From: Adiantum capillus-veneris
Taxonomy: Eukaryota; Streptophyta; Polypodiopsida; Polypodiales; Pteridaceae
DNA: 64,000 bases
NCBI GenBank assembly: GCA_014529385.2
Contig: CM043942.1
Location: 109,139,141-109,203,140, forward strand
Reading direction: 5' to 3'
Below are positions 21,391-31,193 of the stretch, piece by piece (position 1 is the stretch's first letter; each line of letters opens with the position of its first letter). Position numbers and translations under genes: made by a program. A model generated the notes under the pieces. It did no database searches and was not told the origin of the DNA. It saw only the letters and a list, made by a program, of their open reading frames with translations.

Positions 21391-22634
21391 TAATTTGTGT
21401 CGTCCCTTGTGGAGTCTTGTCATAGGGTTGTCTTCAGCTTTTTCTTCAAGTTTGGACTTCAGCTTGGGAAGTTCTTTGTCGTTGATGACGCTCCCCCCTT
21501 CCTTGAGTGATTCATATATGTTTTGTTGTTGATTCATGATTTGAGCTTGATTGTTGCGGTCACTTTTCTTCTTATTGCGCATTCACCGCTTCATTGCCAA
21601 TTTGAGTCGCTGTAGAGATGGAAGTTGATGTGTTTGAGCTTGTAGAATTGATCCTCTTTGTTGCGTGGACTTTATGATGGATTTTCTTTCAAGGTCCACT
21701 GCAATTTGAGTTTTCCACAATAGGTAGCCAATGTTGAAGCGATGTGTGAGCTACGTATGGTTGTTGTGGATAGCTCGCTTGCTGAATTTTTCATTGCTTG
21801 TCGTTGTAGGCCATTCTTTGACTTACCATTGTTTGATGGAGCTTTGTTGTCATCCTTGAAGATAAAAGATGCTCTTGATAAGCATATGGAGACCTGATGT
21901 GTTTGCTTCAAGCCGTTGTCGATTGATTTGGGTAGCTACTTCCTTATTGTTGATGTACAAGGAACATAAACAAGAAGTTGATGATGAGGGTTTCTAGATT
22001 AGGGTCTTAAAACCTGGATGACTAAAGGGAAAAACCCCGGTGGGAAAAAAGGGCCTTTGGTATACGTTCTTATTGGAGTTGAGCATTTGGACTTGAAGTA
22101 CCTGTCATGCAAGGTGAGTGCTTGGGAGAAACAAAGGAAGAGTGCCTAATGCAAGTGCCAATTATGGGACACTCTATATGCATATGAAAATTTTCAAACA
22201 AAAGCATGCAATGTAAGAGATGAAGTTGATGGGAGAAGCGGTTGTTGAAAGGTGTGGGTTCTTTGAGATTGAATTTCCTTTAGCAATTTTGGAACCCATC
22301 TTGTTTTTGGTTTGTGTGTGATAGTCTTTTGCATTTGCTCCTTTTGCTCGATGACTTGATGGAAACTAGGCTTTGGTAGCAAGATCTAATTATTTCCTTT
22401 GTAGAAGCCTTGCTTTTGTAATTGATGACAAGGTATCCATCTGGAGGTTGTAGCACCCTTAATGGTGACTTTTTGTTGGCTCTGCCTATTGATTGTGTGC
22501 CTTTGGGTGGAGCCTTGTGGTGCTTCTTGATTGAGCGCCATTTTTTTAGGTTGAGCTACAATTTTTGGTAACCATATCTGATTGTTACCTTCATAAAATC
22601 CTTGTGCTTCGAGTAGCTTAATCGGAATCATCCA
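21391..22634 (-). pseudogene. RT-less element: C-terminal repeat region in the pol position
   Basis: Short open pieces (22,631-22,386; 22,382-22,194; 21,911-21,672; 21,582-21,232) separated by stops. They include LLEAQGFYEGNNQIWLPK and TSRWIPCHQLQKQGFYKGNN, repeating a motif also present at about 22,860-22,890 (SQGYFQGNANVWAKK). The pattern is W[IV]..(6-8)..QG[FY][FY].GN...W. The tail is Lys/Glu-rich (LPKLKSKLEEKAED). I know no named family with this repeat. No polymerase or integrase motif occurs here, where the pol gene would normally be. Confidence 0.6.
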
Positions 22635-23690
22635 CTACTTCACATGTTTGTGTTGGGTAGCTTCGCCGAGGTCTGGCTTTGGTACCCAAACTTGTCGCAT
22701 TTCTTGCTTGGAAGGTCTTTTCTTTTGCCTTTTGTGGTTTTTCTTTGTCCTAGTTGAGTTGTTTGTCTTGCACTTATAGCTCTTCTTGCTCATTGTAGAA
22801 CTCTTTTCTTGAGACAAGTAGATCCAGGCTGTTACTTTAGGCTTTTTGGCCCAAACATTAGCGTTTCCTTGGAAGTAGCCTTGAGAAGTGATTGACTCAT
22901 TTGATGCTACCCACCCTGTCACCTTTTGTTGTTGTGGTTGAATCCGTGTTTCATGTATCCAAGCTGGGTCTTTGACTTGGATGTGCTCTTTGGATACCAA
23001 CACTTGGTTGACATTCTTTGGCTTCTTCCTAATGCTTTGATGTGATGGAAACTTTGGTTGGTAGACTTTGTGATTTGGTTTCCATTGCATTGTTGATGGT
23101 GTGGCTCTTGATGTAGAGGCTTTGTTGGAAGTTTGATGTAGGCTCGTTGAAGGTAAAGTCGTCTTGCTAGATTGATATACTTCAGTGTTTACCTTTGCTT
23201 TACCTTTTTCCGCGATGGTTGGTCGCTCCTTTTTGGCATTGACTTGAGGTGCTTTTGGGATTTTTGATGGTGATGTTGTTGAAGCTTTTCCTTGTGGCTG
23301 AAAGAAGATGTTCCTCCAGCTTTCTGTGAGGATCAAACTCTCCTTGATGTGATGGGAGTCGATTATGTGGAAAGTATCCTTATACTCTCCGGTACTCAAC
23401 TTGAGTACAGCTTCTGCCATGTCAAAGCTAGGAGTTGGTATTTTTGAACTTGTGTATACTATCTCCTCTAGCTCAGTGATTGGCGGCTTTCCCATCATGA
23501 TCCATGTTTCATAAGTCATTAGATTCTTTCTTGCTTTTGGATCTATCTCAGCTGAACATGTGATTTTGAGTCCTGTTTCTCCGCGTATGCTGAATTTGAT
23601 CATCGTAGGAGACAGACGATCTTCTTCTTTGTCCCTGTTCTTCTCTTGATCTTGCATTTTTGGAACATTTGACGTTGAACTTGGAAACAT
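22635..23690 (-). CDS. RT-less element: second protease-like domain without catalytic Asp, plus repeat tail
   Basis: 351-codon frame, unrecognised as a whole. Residues about 30-145 can be matched to the true protease encoded just upstream: ITCSAEIDPKARKNLMTYETW..GKPP against VAILDSGAGIAIAAKEIW..GKPA, then AVLKLSTGEYKDTFHIID against a flap-like strand and HTFAIMN, and SLILTESWRNIFF against DIILGRPFMCQL. The DSG triad is absent (CSAEID), so it could not cut peptides. This could be a duplicated, catalytically dead retropepsin fold; the match is by eye and moderate. The second half is Lys/Pro/Ser-rich and ends in the first aromatic repeat (SQGYFQGNANVWAKK). It starts 15 bases after the protease ORF stop. 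Confidence 0.55.
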   Translation of the reverse strand: MFPSSTSNVPKMQDQEKNRDKEEDRLSPTMIKFSIRGETGLKITCSAEIDPKARKNLMTYETWIMMGKPPITELEEIVYTSSKIPTPSFDMAEAVLKLSTGEYKDTFHIIDSHHIKESLILTESWRNIFFQPQGKASTTSPSKIPKAPQVNAKKERPTIAEKGKAKVNTEVYQSSKTTLPSTSLHQTSNKASTSRATPSTMQWKPNHKVYQPKFPSHQSIRKKPKNVNQVLVSKEHIQVKDPAWIHETRIQPQQQKVTGWVASNESITSQGYFQGNANVWAKKPKVTAWIYLSQEKSSTMSKKSYKCKTNNSTRTKKNHKRQKKRPSKQEMRQVWVPKPDLGEATQHKHVK

Positions 23691-23705
23691 TTTTCCTTCA
23701 TCTGC

Positions 23706-24731
23706 TTATGTTTGCGCTTTTTCTATAGTCGATTTCTTTGAAACAGCTTTTGTCAAGTTTTCAGGTATGTCAATGATGACATATTCTCGTGGTTGCTCTG
23801 CTTCCTTCATTTGCACTTTGGCATCATGCTCCATGATGTAGCTATCTGTGTCACATTTTCTGCTTTCACACTCACAAACCTCATTAGCTTCCTTCAACAC
23901 CTTTATCGTAAGCAAGGGAGTTATATCATACCCATCTTCATCACAAAATTTGGTGTATGTCACCTCGTTTACGGAGACATGAAGAGTTGCCAGCATTTGA
24001 TCCCATCCAAAGAGTTCAAATAACTCCTCTGGAAATGGCTCTGGTACATATGCCTCATCTTCTACTGAATGCTCTAGGATGCAATCTTCCTTTCTGAGAT
24101 ATCCACTCTCAGGAGCTTCATACATCCAAATATGCGCTTTGCTTTTGAAATCACTTGTGGAGTTTAATTCTTCCCCCAGGGTTCGCACTACATCACTATA
24201 ACTGTGATCTTTGACACTGATTTTCGTTGTGACCTCTTTGTGTCTCAAGTAGATATAGTCATAGCCCCAGTCTTGTACCATTTTGAGCTGACACATGAAT
24301 GGTCTGCCCAATATGATATCAAAGTTGCTGCTCTTGTCAAAATTCATTATGGCAAAGGTGTGCTCATACTCGATGCCACACGAGGATACAATGATTTGTA
24401 CTAATATTCCAATCGGTTTCTCCGTGTATCCATCCGCTAATTGCAATTTCATTCGAGTTTTTCTAAGAGCAGGCTTTCCCCATTTTTTCCATATCTCTTT
24501 GGCTGCAATGGCAATTCCTGCCCCACTATCTAATATAGCAACCATCTTTGCTCCTTTGTACTCGAGTGGTAAGGTGATGTTTCCTTCTTCTCCTTCATAG
24601 TATTCACCCACCTTATTTACTGGTATTGGTTTTGTATGTGGCTTCTTAGCCAAGGTGTCATCCATGTTTTCATATGCAAGTTGGTCATGTGAAGGGATTT
24701 TCAGCCCCATTTTTTCCAGGTGTTTGCCCAT
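23706..24731 (-). CDS. RT-less element: aspartic protease ORF
   Basis: 341-codon open frame. VNKVGEYYEGEEGNITLP (about residues 38-55) leads into the catalytic loop MVAILDSGAGIAIAAKEIW with an intact DSGA. HTFAIMN and FDIILGRPFMCQL give the hydrophobic-hydrophobic-Gly motif, so the protease looks functional. The C-terminal part (ELFGWDQMLATLHVSV, FCDEDGYDITP) matches the linker of gypsy element 1 at 4,938-5,060, and the protease cores are visibly close to element 1. Processing of gag by this protease is the expected role. RT, which should follow, is absent. Confidence 0.9.
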   Translation of the reverse strand: MGKHLEKMGLKIPSHDQLAYENMDDTLAKKPHTKPIPVNKVGEYYEGEEGNITLPLEYKGAKMVAILDSGAGIAIAAKEIWKKWGKPALRKTRMKLQLADGYTEKPIGILVQIIVSSCGIEYEHTFAIMNFDKSSNFDIILGRPFMCQLKMVQDWGYDYIYLRHKEVTTKISVKDHSYSDVVRTLGEELNSTSDFKSKAHIWMYEAPESGYLRKEDCILEHSVEDEAYVPEPFPEELFELFGWDQMLATLHVSVNEVTYTKFCDEDGYDITPLLTIKVLKEANEVCECESRKCDTDSYIMEHDAKVQMKEAEQPREYVIIDIPENLTKAVSKKSTIEKAQT

Positions 24732-24983
24732 TTGGCCCCATAGATGCGGTCTAATTTTTAGTAGCTCTTAGAGATAAAGTGTACATTGTATAGGAGAAGA
24801 CATCAATTCATGCAAGCTCTTGGTATCCATCATTTTTAGTGTGGCTTTCCACTAAGAAGGTACCATTTTAACCTCCGATTTTGTTTCAAGTTCTCCTATG
24901 AAAGATGGCAACGTCTTTAGAGAGCGTGATTTACTCTCTTCAGATGCGATAGACCCAAAATCCCCGTATAGAGATCGTATATC

Positions 24984-25733
24984 TCATGGGAAAAATTCAT
25001 GATCCATGTTTATCTCATAGATAGGTGCTGAATGTAATGTAGCACTACCATCCTTTTTGTTTCTGATTGATTCCCAGAAGGATTGTGGCCACAGTTCTTC
25101 TACCTTCGAAATAGGCATCACTGCTTGTGATCCCACCCCATCTGTGGTATTGGTTACTTCCCTTGTATCTAAAGGTGCCTCAATTCCCGGCTCTTCCTCT
25201 TTGTTTACAATACCTTGACTTTCCATTTCCTGCATTTTTTCATGGATTAGCACCTCCATTTTTGGAGCATCTAGAACTGGTTCCATAAGAGCTTGGGCCT
25301 TTTGGATGAGCTCCTTGCACATTTGCAACCTCTCTTTTTCATACCCTAGATGAGGATACATAAACCATATATCCTCCTGGGTTTGGTTGGGTTTTAGCCT
25401 AGCTTCATAGGCCTTCAAAATTGCATCTAAAGGTTCAAAGACTTTTTCCACTAAGACTGAACCTCCCGAGTTAGTCTTTGACTTTTTAGGTCCCTTTGCG
25501 TTTTTGTTCCTTTCTTGCTCTTGGCTAAGCTTCTCTCTTATTTGATTCAAATCATTTTCCAAAGCCGCATTCTCCTTCGGCCTCTTCAATTTCATTTTGT
25601 CTCGTCTGCCTTCCCATGATCTTCTTCCGAAGGTTCTCACCGATTTGTTCTCAAATTCTGTTTGAATAGTCAATGTGGCTTTTTCAGCTGGTTTGTTTTT
25701 GGCAGCTTCTTGAGCTTGAGCTCGAGTCATCAC
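24984..25733 (-). CDS. RT-less element: basic/coiled-coil linker between zinc knuckles and protease
   Basis: 249-codon frame with a Lys/Arg-rich start, a helical segment ALENDLNQIREKLSQEQE, then a conserved block VEELWPQSFWESIRNKKDGS near its end that has a counterpart in gypsy element 1 (about 3,850-3,905). The equivalent region of element 1 also has FPDIEAAKLEA-like text next to gag. It belongs to the gag-protease linker of this family; no enzymatic domain is seen. A decayed stretch of about 250 bases separates it from the protease ORF. Confidence 0.75.
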   Translation of the reverse strand: MMTRAQAQEAAKNKPAEKATLTIQTEFENKSVRTFGRRSWEGRRDKMKLKRPKENAALENDLNQIREKLSQEQERNKNAKGPKKSKTNSGGSVLVEKVFEPLDAILKAYEARLKPNQTQEDIWFMYPHLGYEKERLQMCKELIQKAQALMEPVLDAPKMEVLIHEKMQEMESQGIVNKEEEPGIEAPLDTREVTNTTDGVGSQAVMPISKVEELWPQSFWESIRNKKDGSATLHSAPIYEINMDHEFFP

Positions 25734-25769
25734 ATTTAAAGGAATGGCGGGTTCTACCTCGGATCTTCT

Positions 25770-26234
25770 TTAAGAAGGCATCATGCCTACAATAATCATT
25801 GTTGCTTTCCTGTTGTAGTATGGATTTTTAGCACAGTTTTGACGTAGATGGTCTGTCCCACAACATTCACAAAATACGAATAATTTGATTTGTGGACCCT
25901 TGTTTGCAAAAATTCTTGCCCAATGATCTCCTCCACACTCATAGCATGGACCTTCTTGTTTCATAGCTGGTGATCCAGCCGATGGTTGTTCTTGCCTTGT
26001 GAGGATGTTCTTTGAACCATACTCCTGATGATTGGTTATGAACATGAGCGTATTCGTATCCATGGAGTACTCGTTTTTCATGGGCTGTGGCACATACGTT
26101 GCTTGAGTGTAGTTGACTACCACTCTCCCATCATTCAAAAGATGCGATTGTTGCCCTAGCATTTGTTGCGGCTTTGGTTGAGTGCTACACCATGGAGTGG
26201 GATGATCCCCTCCACAAGTATTACATATCCTCAA
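25770..26234 (-). CDS. RT-less element: nucleocapsid with CCHC-like knuckles
   Basis: 154-codon frame with three knuckle-like clusters: CNTCGGDHPTPWC near the start, CYECGGDHWARIF (last Cys lost) and CECCGTDHLRQNC near the end. Such motifs bind element RNA for packaging. Spacing is CX2CX3HX4C rather than the usual CX2CX4HX4C, and the same GGDH/GTDH style appears in gypsy elements 1 and 2 (CGADDHWKNEC, CYECGGPHRVAEY), so it is a lineage feature. Confidence 0.82.
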   Translation of the reverse strand: MRICNTCGGDHPTPWCSTQPKPQQMLGQQSHLLNDGRVVVNYTQATYVPQPMKNEYSMDTNTLMFITNHQEYGSKNILTRQEQPSAGSPAMKQEGPCYECGGDHWARIFANKGPQIKLFVFCECCGTDHLRQNCAKNPYYNRKATMIIVGMMPS

Positions 26235-26394
26235 TTGAGGCTATTGTACATCTAGGTTTTGCTTGTAGCCTTGGTTTATTCTTCTGATCACCCCCTTGAC
26301 CACTTGGTCAATGGTTCCCAAGGAGTTGAACATCTCTCTTTGTTGTTGATTCATTCTTTGGAGACGAGACGCTACTAGTCGTGTTGTCTGTATC

Positions 26395-27442
26395 TTAAGT
26401 CACCTCTCTGTAGGCCTTGCAATTGTCAACTAGATATAGAGCTTCTCTAGTGACTTGCTCAAACGTTGTGCATCCTTTCAAATGTAGGTCCTTTTTTAGA
26501 GTCTCATTTTTTAAGCCCTCAATGAAGAGAACTGATAGCCTCTCATCTCGCGGTAGCTCTCTCATAGGACATCTCTCAATGTATTGTTTGAAGTGAAGCA
26601 GAGCTTCCTTCACTCTTTTATCCCTTTTTTGTTTGAAAGCGTAGATTTGGGACAGTGTGTTGTGTTTGATTCCCCTTTCAAGAATTCCTCTATAAACTCT
26701 TGTTGGGAAAATCATCTCTATTTAGTGGCTGGAACCAACTCAAAGTTGTTCCTTCCAATGTCAATCCAAATCCCTCATACTAAGTATGGAAATATGCAAT
26801 CTGTTCAGCTCTCAAAACTTGGTTGAAGAGTGAGACATGAGCATATGGATCCCCTGACCCACTGTACTTTGTCTTGACACATTGAGCCACTTGATATGGT
26901 CTTTATCGGTGGGGTTTAGTCACTAATCTAACCAATTCATTGTCTCTAAGAAAGACATCTCTCATTTGCTCCTCTCGTCTTGGAGAAAATCCTAGCAGAA
27001 TCCTCTTTGAGATGCACTCTGGCATCGTTTTGGCTGAAAGTAAGTAGGAATCAGAGTACCCTTGTATGTGTATCTCTCTAAGAAATTGGATCGACAAGTT
27101 TGTACTCTCTTCCATACTTATCTACCATCAAAACTTGCACTTCGCTGGCATCTGTATATGTGAATGCATAGAGGTTCTTATGGGTGGTCAACTCCCTGGC
27201 ATTGAGCTCTACCACTTGTAAAAGATGTATGGATCTCCGTTTGTGAATCTATATAAGCCCTCATGAGCGTAATCTGTAAGCACTCTCATGCATTCATTGG
27301 CTTTGATGAATCTCACGTTTGGTTTGTCGATTAGAGGATGCCTCTCCTCTAGGTATTCTTCCAATCCCCCTGTTGTTGGCATTGCAGTGTTTTTCATGTC
27401 TCTAAGTGAAGTAAAAAACCCTGTAGGTGAATGATTTATCAT
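26395..27442 (-). pseudogene. RT-less element: gag core
   Basis: Gag N-terminus and capsid-like core in several frames. 27,442-27,209 starts MINHSPTGFFTSLRDMKN. Around 26,740-26,890 the minus strand reads KYSGSGDPYAHVSLFNQVLR and YEGFGLTLEGTTLSWFQPL, typical of retrotransposon gag cores. 26,715-26,395 gives SQIYAFKQKRDKRVKEAL, LPRDERLSVLFIEGLKNE and TFEQVTREALYLVD. Frame changes lie near 27,209, 27,100 and 26,700, plus stops, so this copy cannot make intact gag even though the protease frame downstream is open. Confidence 0.82.
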
Positions 27443-27884
27443 GATTAAGGATCACTCAAATCTCTCAAGATTGTCCTTGACAAGCCCACTTTGGCTTAGT
27501 GCAACTTATCCCTTTTTGCTCCTAGTAAGGTCTCTCAAAAGTAAAAAATTTGTGACTTTTTGGTCTCTAGAAACTACTCTTGGTGTACCCTAAAAGTTTG
27601 GATTTAGGAAACCTAGAAAAATTCAGCTCTAAAACCAAGCTATTTTCCACAAGCTTTCTTCCTAGTTATACCTGACTCAATTTGGAGTTGTCTATCAAAA
27701 GTTAGAGCACTTTTAGTGAACTGCACATGAAACAGCACTCAAAAGAGCTCTAAGACCAGAACACAAGAACTTTGGATTGTATCTAGGTCTCTAGAAGGTA
27801 TTTTTAGCTCAAACTTGAGATTTGGGATGTTCTCAAGTATTCTACAAGATCACCAAGTCAGATACCCCCACTATGATGAGAGGT
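27443..27884 (-). other. RT-less element: proximal leader
   Basis: Untranslated segment between the gag start and the palindrome array. It has 'ttttggtctctagaaactac'-like and 'gaactttggattgtatctag'-like text that may be a further diverged array monomer without a palindrome; no ORF. Confidence 0.45.
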
Positions 27885-29733
27885 ACATGAATCGTGATCC
27901 ATGTTCCCTGTCAAAATATTTTCTCCAAAATTTCCCAAATTTTTACTGTGTGTAGACAAGGTCATAAGCAAGCTATATACCAATTTTCAGCAAATTCTGA
28001 GATTGATGTACATGAATTGCGATCCATGTTCAACCACATCTGGACTTGTCCTCTTAGGGGTTTGTTCTTGATTATGTCCACAAGCTAAATCTCAAATATT
28101 TTTGGATTTGGATTTGGTTTGATAGGTCAAATGGCCAATACTAGGTCTGCACTGCGGTTTTTAGTCTGTCACCTGTTTTTCTCCCTTTTGACCCAAATTT
28201 TATCTTTTAAAAAAAAAACTGAACTTGGGGATATGTTTCCTTGTGTATGCACTACAGATCTGGTAAGTTTTAAGTCAAGCTGTCACTATGGGTACATGGA
28301 TCACGATCCATGTTTGGAGCCCAAATTAACTTTTTTTGATACCATCAGATTCAACATTATTAGGAGATCCTATGGTATCAAATTTTTTGAAAATGGACCT
28401 CTGGATTGAAAGTTAGGTCAGTTCTAGCACTTGCTCAGAGTACTTTACAGTTCTCGACTTTTGGACAGGTTTTTGATATCCAATTTCACTTTTGAAAAGA
28501 CCACTAGATTCCTTGTGATGTCCTCTATCTATGGTGCAAGTTTGGTATCAGACTGTGATAAAGAAACATGGATCACGATCCATGTACCTATGTGTTAGAT
28601 TGCACTGAAACTTGGCACACAGCTTCCCCTTGGTCCACTCATCCCTGTTATATGGTTTTTATGTGATTTGGACTAGTTTAGGCCAGGCAAAAGTCAATTC
28701 ACAGGTCTGTTTTAGGGTTTTTACTCTAGATAGTTTATGGCACTTTTCACCCAGTTTTTGAACTTTTTTGAATAAAATTCTTTGGGGACTTTTGTTCACA
28801 ATGGTCTTTGCTACAGGCTTGAAAAGTTTCTTTCCAAAAATTCCTCTGGGGTACATGGATCGCGATCCATGTTCCACCACTTTTGGACTTGAAGTTTTGG
28901 TGTGCTAATAGCTTGTGATGTTTGTAGCTTGCTCCACAAATTTTTTTGGATTTGGATTAGTTTTGCCCAACCAAAACTGGCTTCTACAGCCTATTGTGGT
29001 AGCTTTGACAATGCTCTGTTTTTGGCTCTTTTGACCACTTTTTACAACTTTTTCGCATTTGGTTCTTTTGAGAAAATTGTTTGTCTATGTGTCAACTATC
29101 CACTGCTCAAATCTCAGCCAAAAAAAAATCAAAATTTTTTCATGAGGTACATGCATCGCGATCCATGTTTGGAAGCCAAACTGACATTTCTTGGTACCAT
29201 CAGGATCAGCATGTTTACTAGATGCTATGGTATCAAAAGTTTTGGATTTGGACAAGTTTTTGTCATTCAAAAGCAAGTTCTTCCGTCTGTCCTACGATTT
29301 TTGGCTATCTGGAAGAATTTTGGTGTTTTGGTCAACTTTTTCAATTTTTTGCTATAGCCCCTTTTGGCAAAGTTGTTCCAAATGATAAAAGGAATGTACT
29401 TGTCAAATATTAGCCCCAAATGCCAAAAGGTACATGAATCGCGATCCATGTTTGACAACATTTTTTCATGAATTTTCTTATGTTGGTTCTCTATTCCCTA
29501 TAGAAGCCAAATCTCACCCCTTTTTGAATTTGGATCCCAAAATCTCACGATTTGCCCAATTTTGTGTCTGAATCCTTGTTTTGGCTGTTTTTGCCCTAAA
29601 AGTCAATTCTGATGTGATTTTTGATTTTTTCTTTCAAGTAAACTTGATCAGAGCAGTTTCCCAATGATGCTCACTGTAACTGGTCACTTTTCACCAAAAA
29701 TGGTCTCTGGGATACATGGATCGCGATCCATGT
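27885..29733. repeat. Array of eight 20-bp palindromes in about 284-bp monomers
   Basis: Consensus ACATGGATCGCGATCCATGT, a perfect 20-bp palindrome. Copies start at 27,885, 28,010, 28,294, 28,566, 28,853, 29,149, 29,432 and 29,714; spacings are 125, 284, 272, 287, 296, 283 and 282. Variants: AATCGTGAT, AATTGCGAT, GATCACGAT (twice), GATCGCGAT (twice), CATCGCGAT and AATCGCGAT; the right arm GATCCATGT never changes. Between palindromes the DNA is more diverged but alignable, best at every third monomer (for example 28,300-28,400 with 29,155-29,260). Two of these also hold an inverted repeat GATACCAT..ATGGTATC (28,338-28,379) or GGTACCAT..ATGGTATC (29,193-29,234). It lies in the element's leader, between primer site and gag. 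Confidence 0.93.
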
Positions 29734-30264
29734 TCCTCCACAGAATCTGACCAAACTTCTCAGATTGCTTCTAGAGAGTCTGCTGATGCCTTTGATCCAT
29801 AAATTTTCAAATTTGGATCACTTTTGAGCTCTCTACCATCAAATTTTCATACTTTCAAAGTTATGGTCATTTGAGTCAAAATATGGTTTTCACCCTTTTT
29901 TTCCTTCAATCTTTTAGCCCAATTTTGATGGTGGTAGTTTCTACTTACCCTAATCCTAAGTACTGAAATGAAACATGAAACAAAAACAAACAAAACGGTA
30001 CAAAATAAAGTCGTAACAGAAAACGGTACAACACTCTGAAAGCATACAGAAAATCGAAGAATGAAATGCTTTTGGCTATCTCACTCACAACCCTCTTTAC
30101 TTCTCAAGAATAGATCTAGAAAGTCCTCAACTTCTAGACTCTATTAAGCACTAAACCCCATGTCTAGCTGCTTCACTGCTAAAGTGTAAATGGAATGGAA
30201 GGACAAATATCTAGAAAAAGAATGCTCTAAAAACGCACTAGGTCACTCACCATCTAAGGATCAT
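29734..30264 (-). other. RT-less element: distal leader
   Basis: A/T-rich non-coding DNA between the last palindrome and the primer-binding site. No ORF or further palindrome found. Confidence 0.5.
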
Positions 30265-30283
30265 ATCCCCGGCAGTGGCGCCA
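30265..30283 (-). other. Primer-binding site of the RT-less element, tRNA-Asp-like
   Basis: The minus strand reads TGGCGCCACTGCCGGGGAT, one base after the 5' LTR. It matches TGGCGCCGTTGCCGGGGAT, the complement of the plant tRNA-Asp 3' end (from memory), at 17 of 19 positions. Confidence 0.85.
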
Positions 30284-30284
30284 A

Positions 30285-31193
30285 TGTTAGCGGGTCGCCG
30301 CGACGGACGTCTGCAACATAGTTTTCTGGCACTAACATAATGTCAATACTCAGGGAAAGTGACTCGGATAGGGCACGGAGACTCTATGAGATCGTCAATC
30401 TCACGAAGTGAACCTTAACAAGCAAACACAACAACTCTACAAGCAAACCAACACTCAATGATCAAGGAAATTTGCCTATATCCTTTCTCACAGCTCTAAG
30501 TCATCATGCCATTTCGTCACTCGAACGGACTCGAAATGCAATGAAACTTTAGGAGGAGGTCTAGGACACCTAGGGACACTATCCTAGCAAGTCTGGTTGC
30601 AATCCAACAAGGTACCAAAATCACGATCCATCATGAAAAAGGTCCTGAAACTGCAATAGAACTATCCAGAACGGTCATCCTATGGTCTAAGAACACTCTC
30701 CTATGGTCAAAACGACTAAAAACAGCGATTTAAGCACTCAAATCTGCAATTATAGCTCACAAGCGCGTAGTTGCAAACCACAAAAAAACTGACAATGCTT
30801 ACACTTATATTAAAGAGCAAAGAGAGAGGAACACAATGCAACTTACGGATTTGAAAATTGATTACCCATTCATTATTTGCATCAATTACAAATTGGAGCA
30901 GCTCGTAGCTTGAGCGTACGTTTTTTGAGCTCCCACTTCTTCCAAAGATAAGCCCCTTTCACATTAAGGTTATTGACCTTTATACTAGGGCATTCTAAAT
31001 GGCCAGTGGTTAGCTCACACGGACCTTTCCATATATCATTACAGCATTACAACTCAGGGGATTGATCCACTACTCTGTAATCAGGATTTACACGGAGTAT
31101 TACTACACTAGCTCGGAAAACTAATAGAGTACAAATGTGGTGTCCGGCTACGTGTTCGGCCAGGTGGGTGCTCGTTTGGTTTTTCCTCAAACA
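30285..31193 (-). repeat. 5' LTR of the RT-less element
   Basis: Partner of 20,466-21,378. It begins TGTTTGAGGAAAAACC at 31,193 and ends CCCGCTAACA at 30,285 on the minus strand; the TATA-like box is at about 30,977-30,984. The target duplication CACTT follows at 31,194-31,198. Confidence 0.93.

Larger units (their letters stand above)
20466..31193 (-). mobile_element. Complete RT-less LTR retrotransposon (gag + protease), 10.7 kb
   Basis: Full minus-strand element: LTRs of 913 bp (20,466-21,378) and 909 bp (30,285-31,193), a 5-bp target duplication CACTT, a primer-binding site next to the right LTR and a polypurine tract next to the left LTR. Order from its 5' end is leader with palindrome array, gag core, zinc knuckles, linker, protease, a second protease-like domain, and an aromatic repeat tail. 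No RT, RNase H or integrase motif is found in the 8.9 kb between the LTRs, so it must be non-autonomous. Clean ends and similar LTRs point to fairly recent movement. It is inserted in the gag of gypsy element 2. Confidence 0.92.

Noticed and set aside
27885-29733. Regularly spaced palindromes considered as a CRISPR array
   Set aside because: Units are about 284 bp apart, the spacers are homologous to each other, and the array lies inside a eukaryotic LTR retrotransposon.
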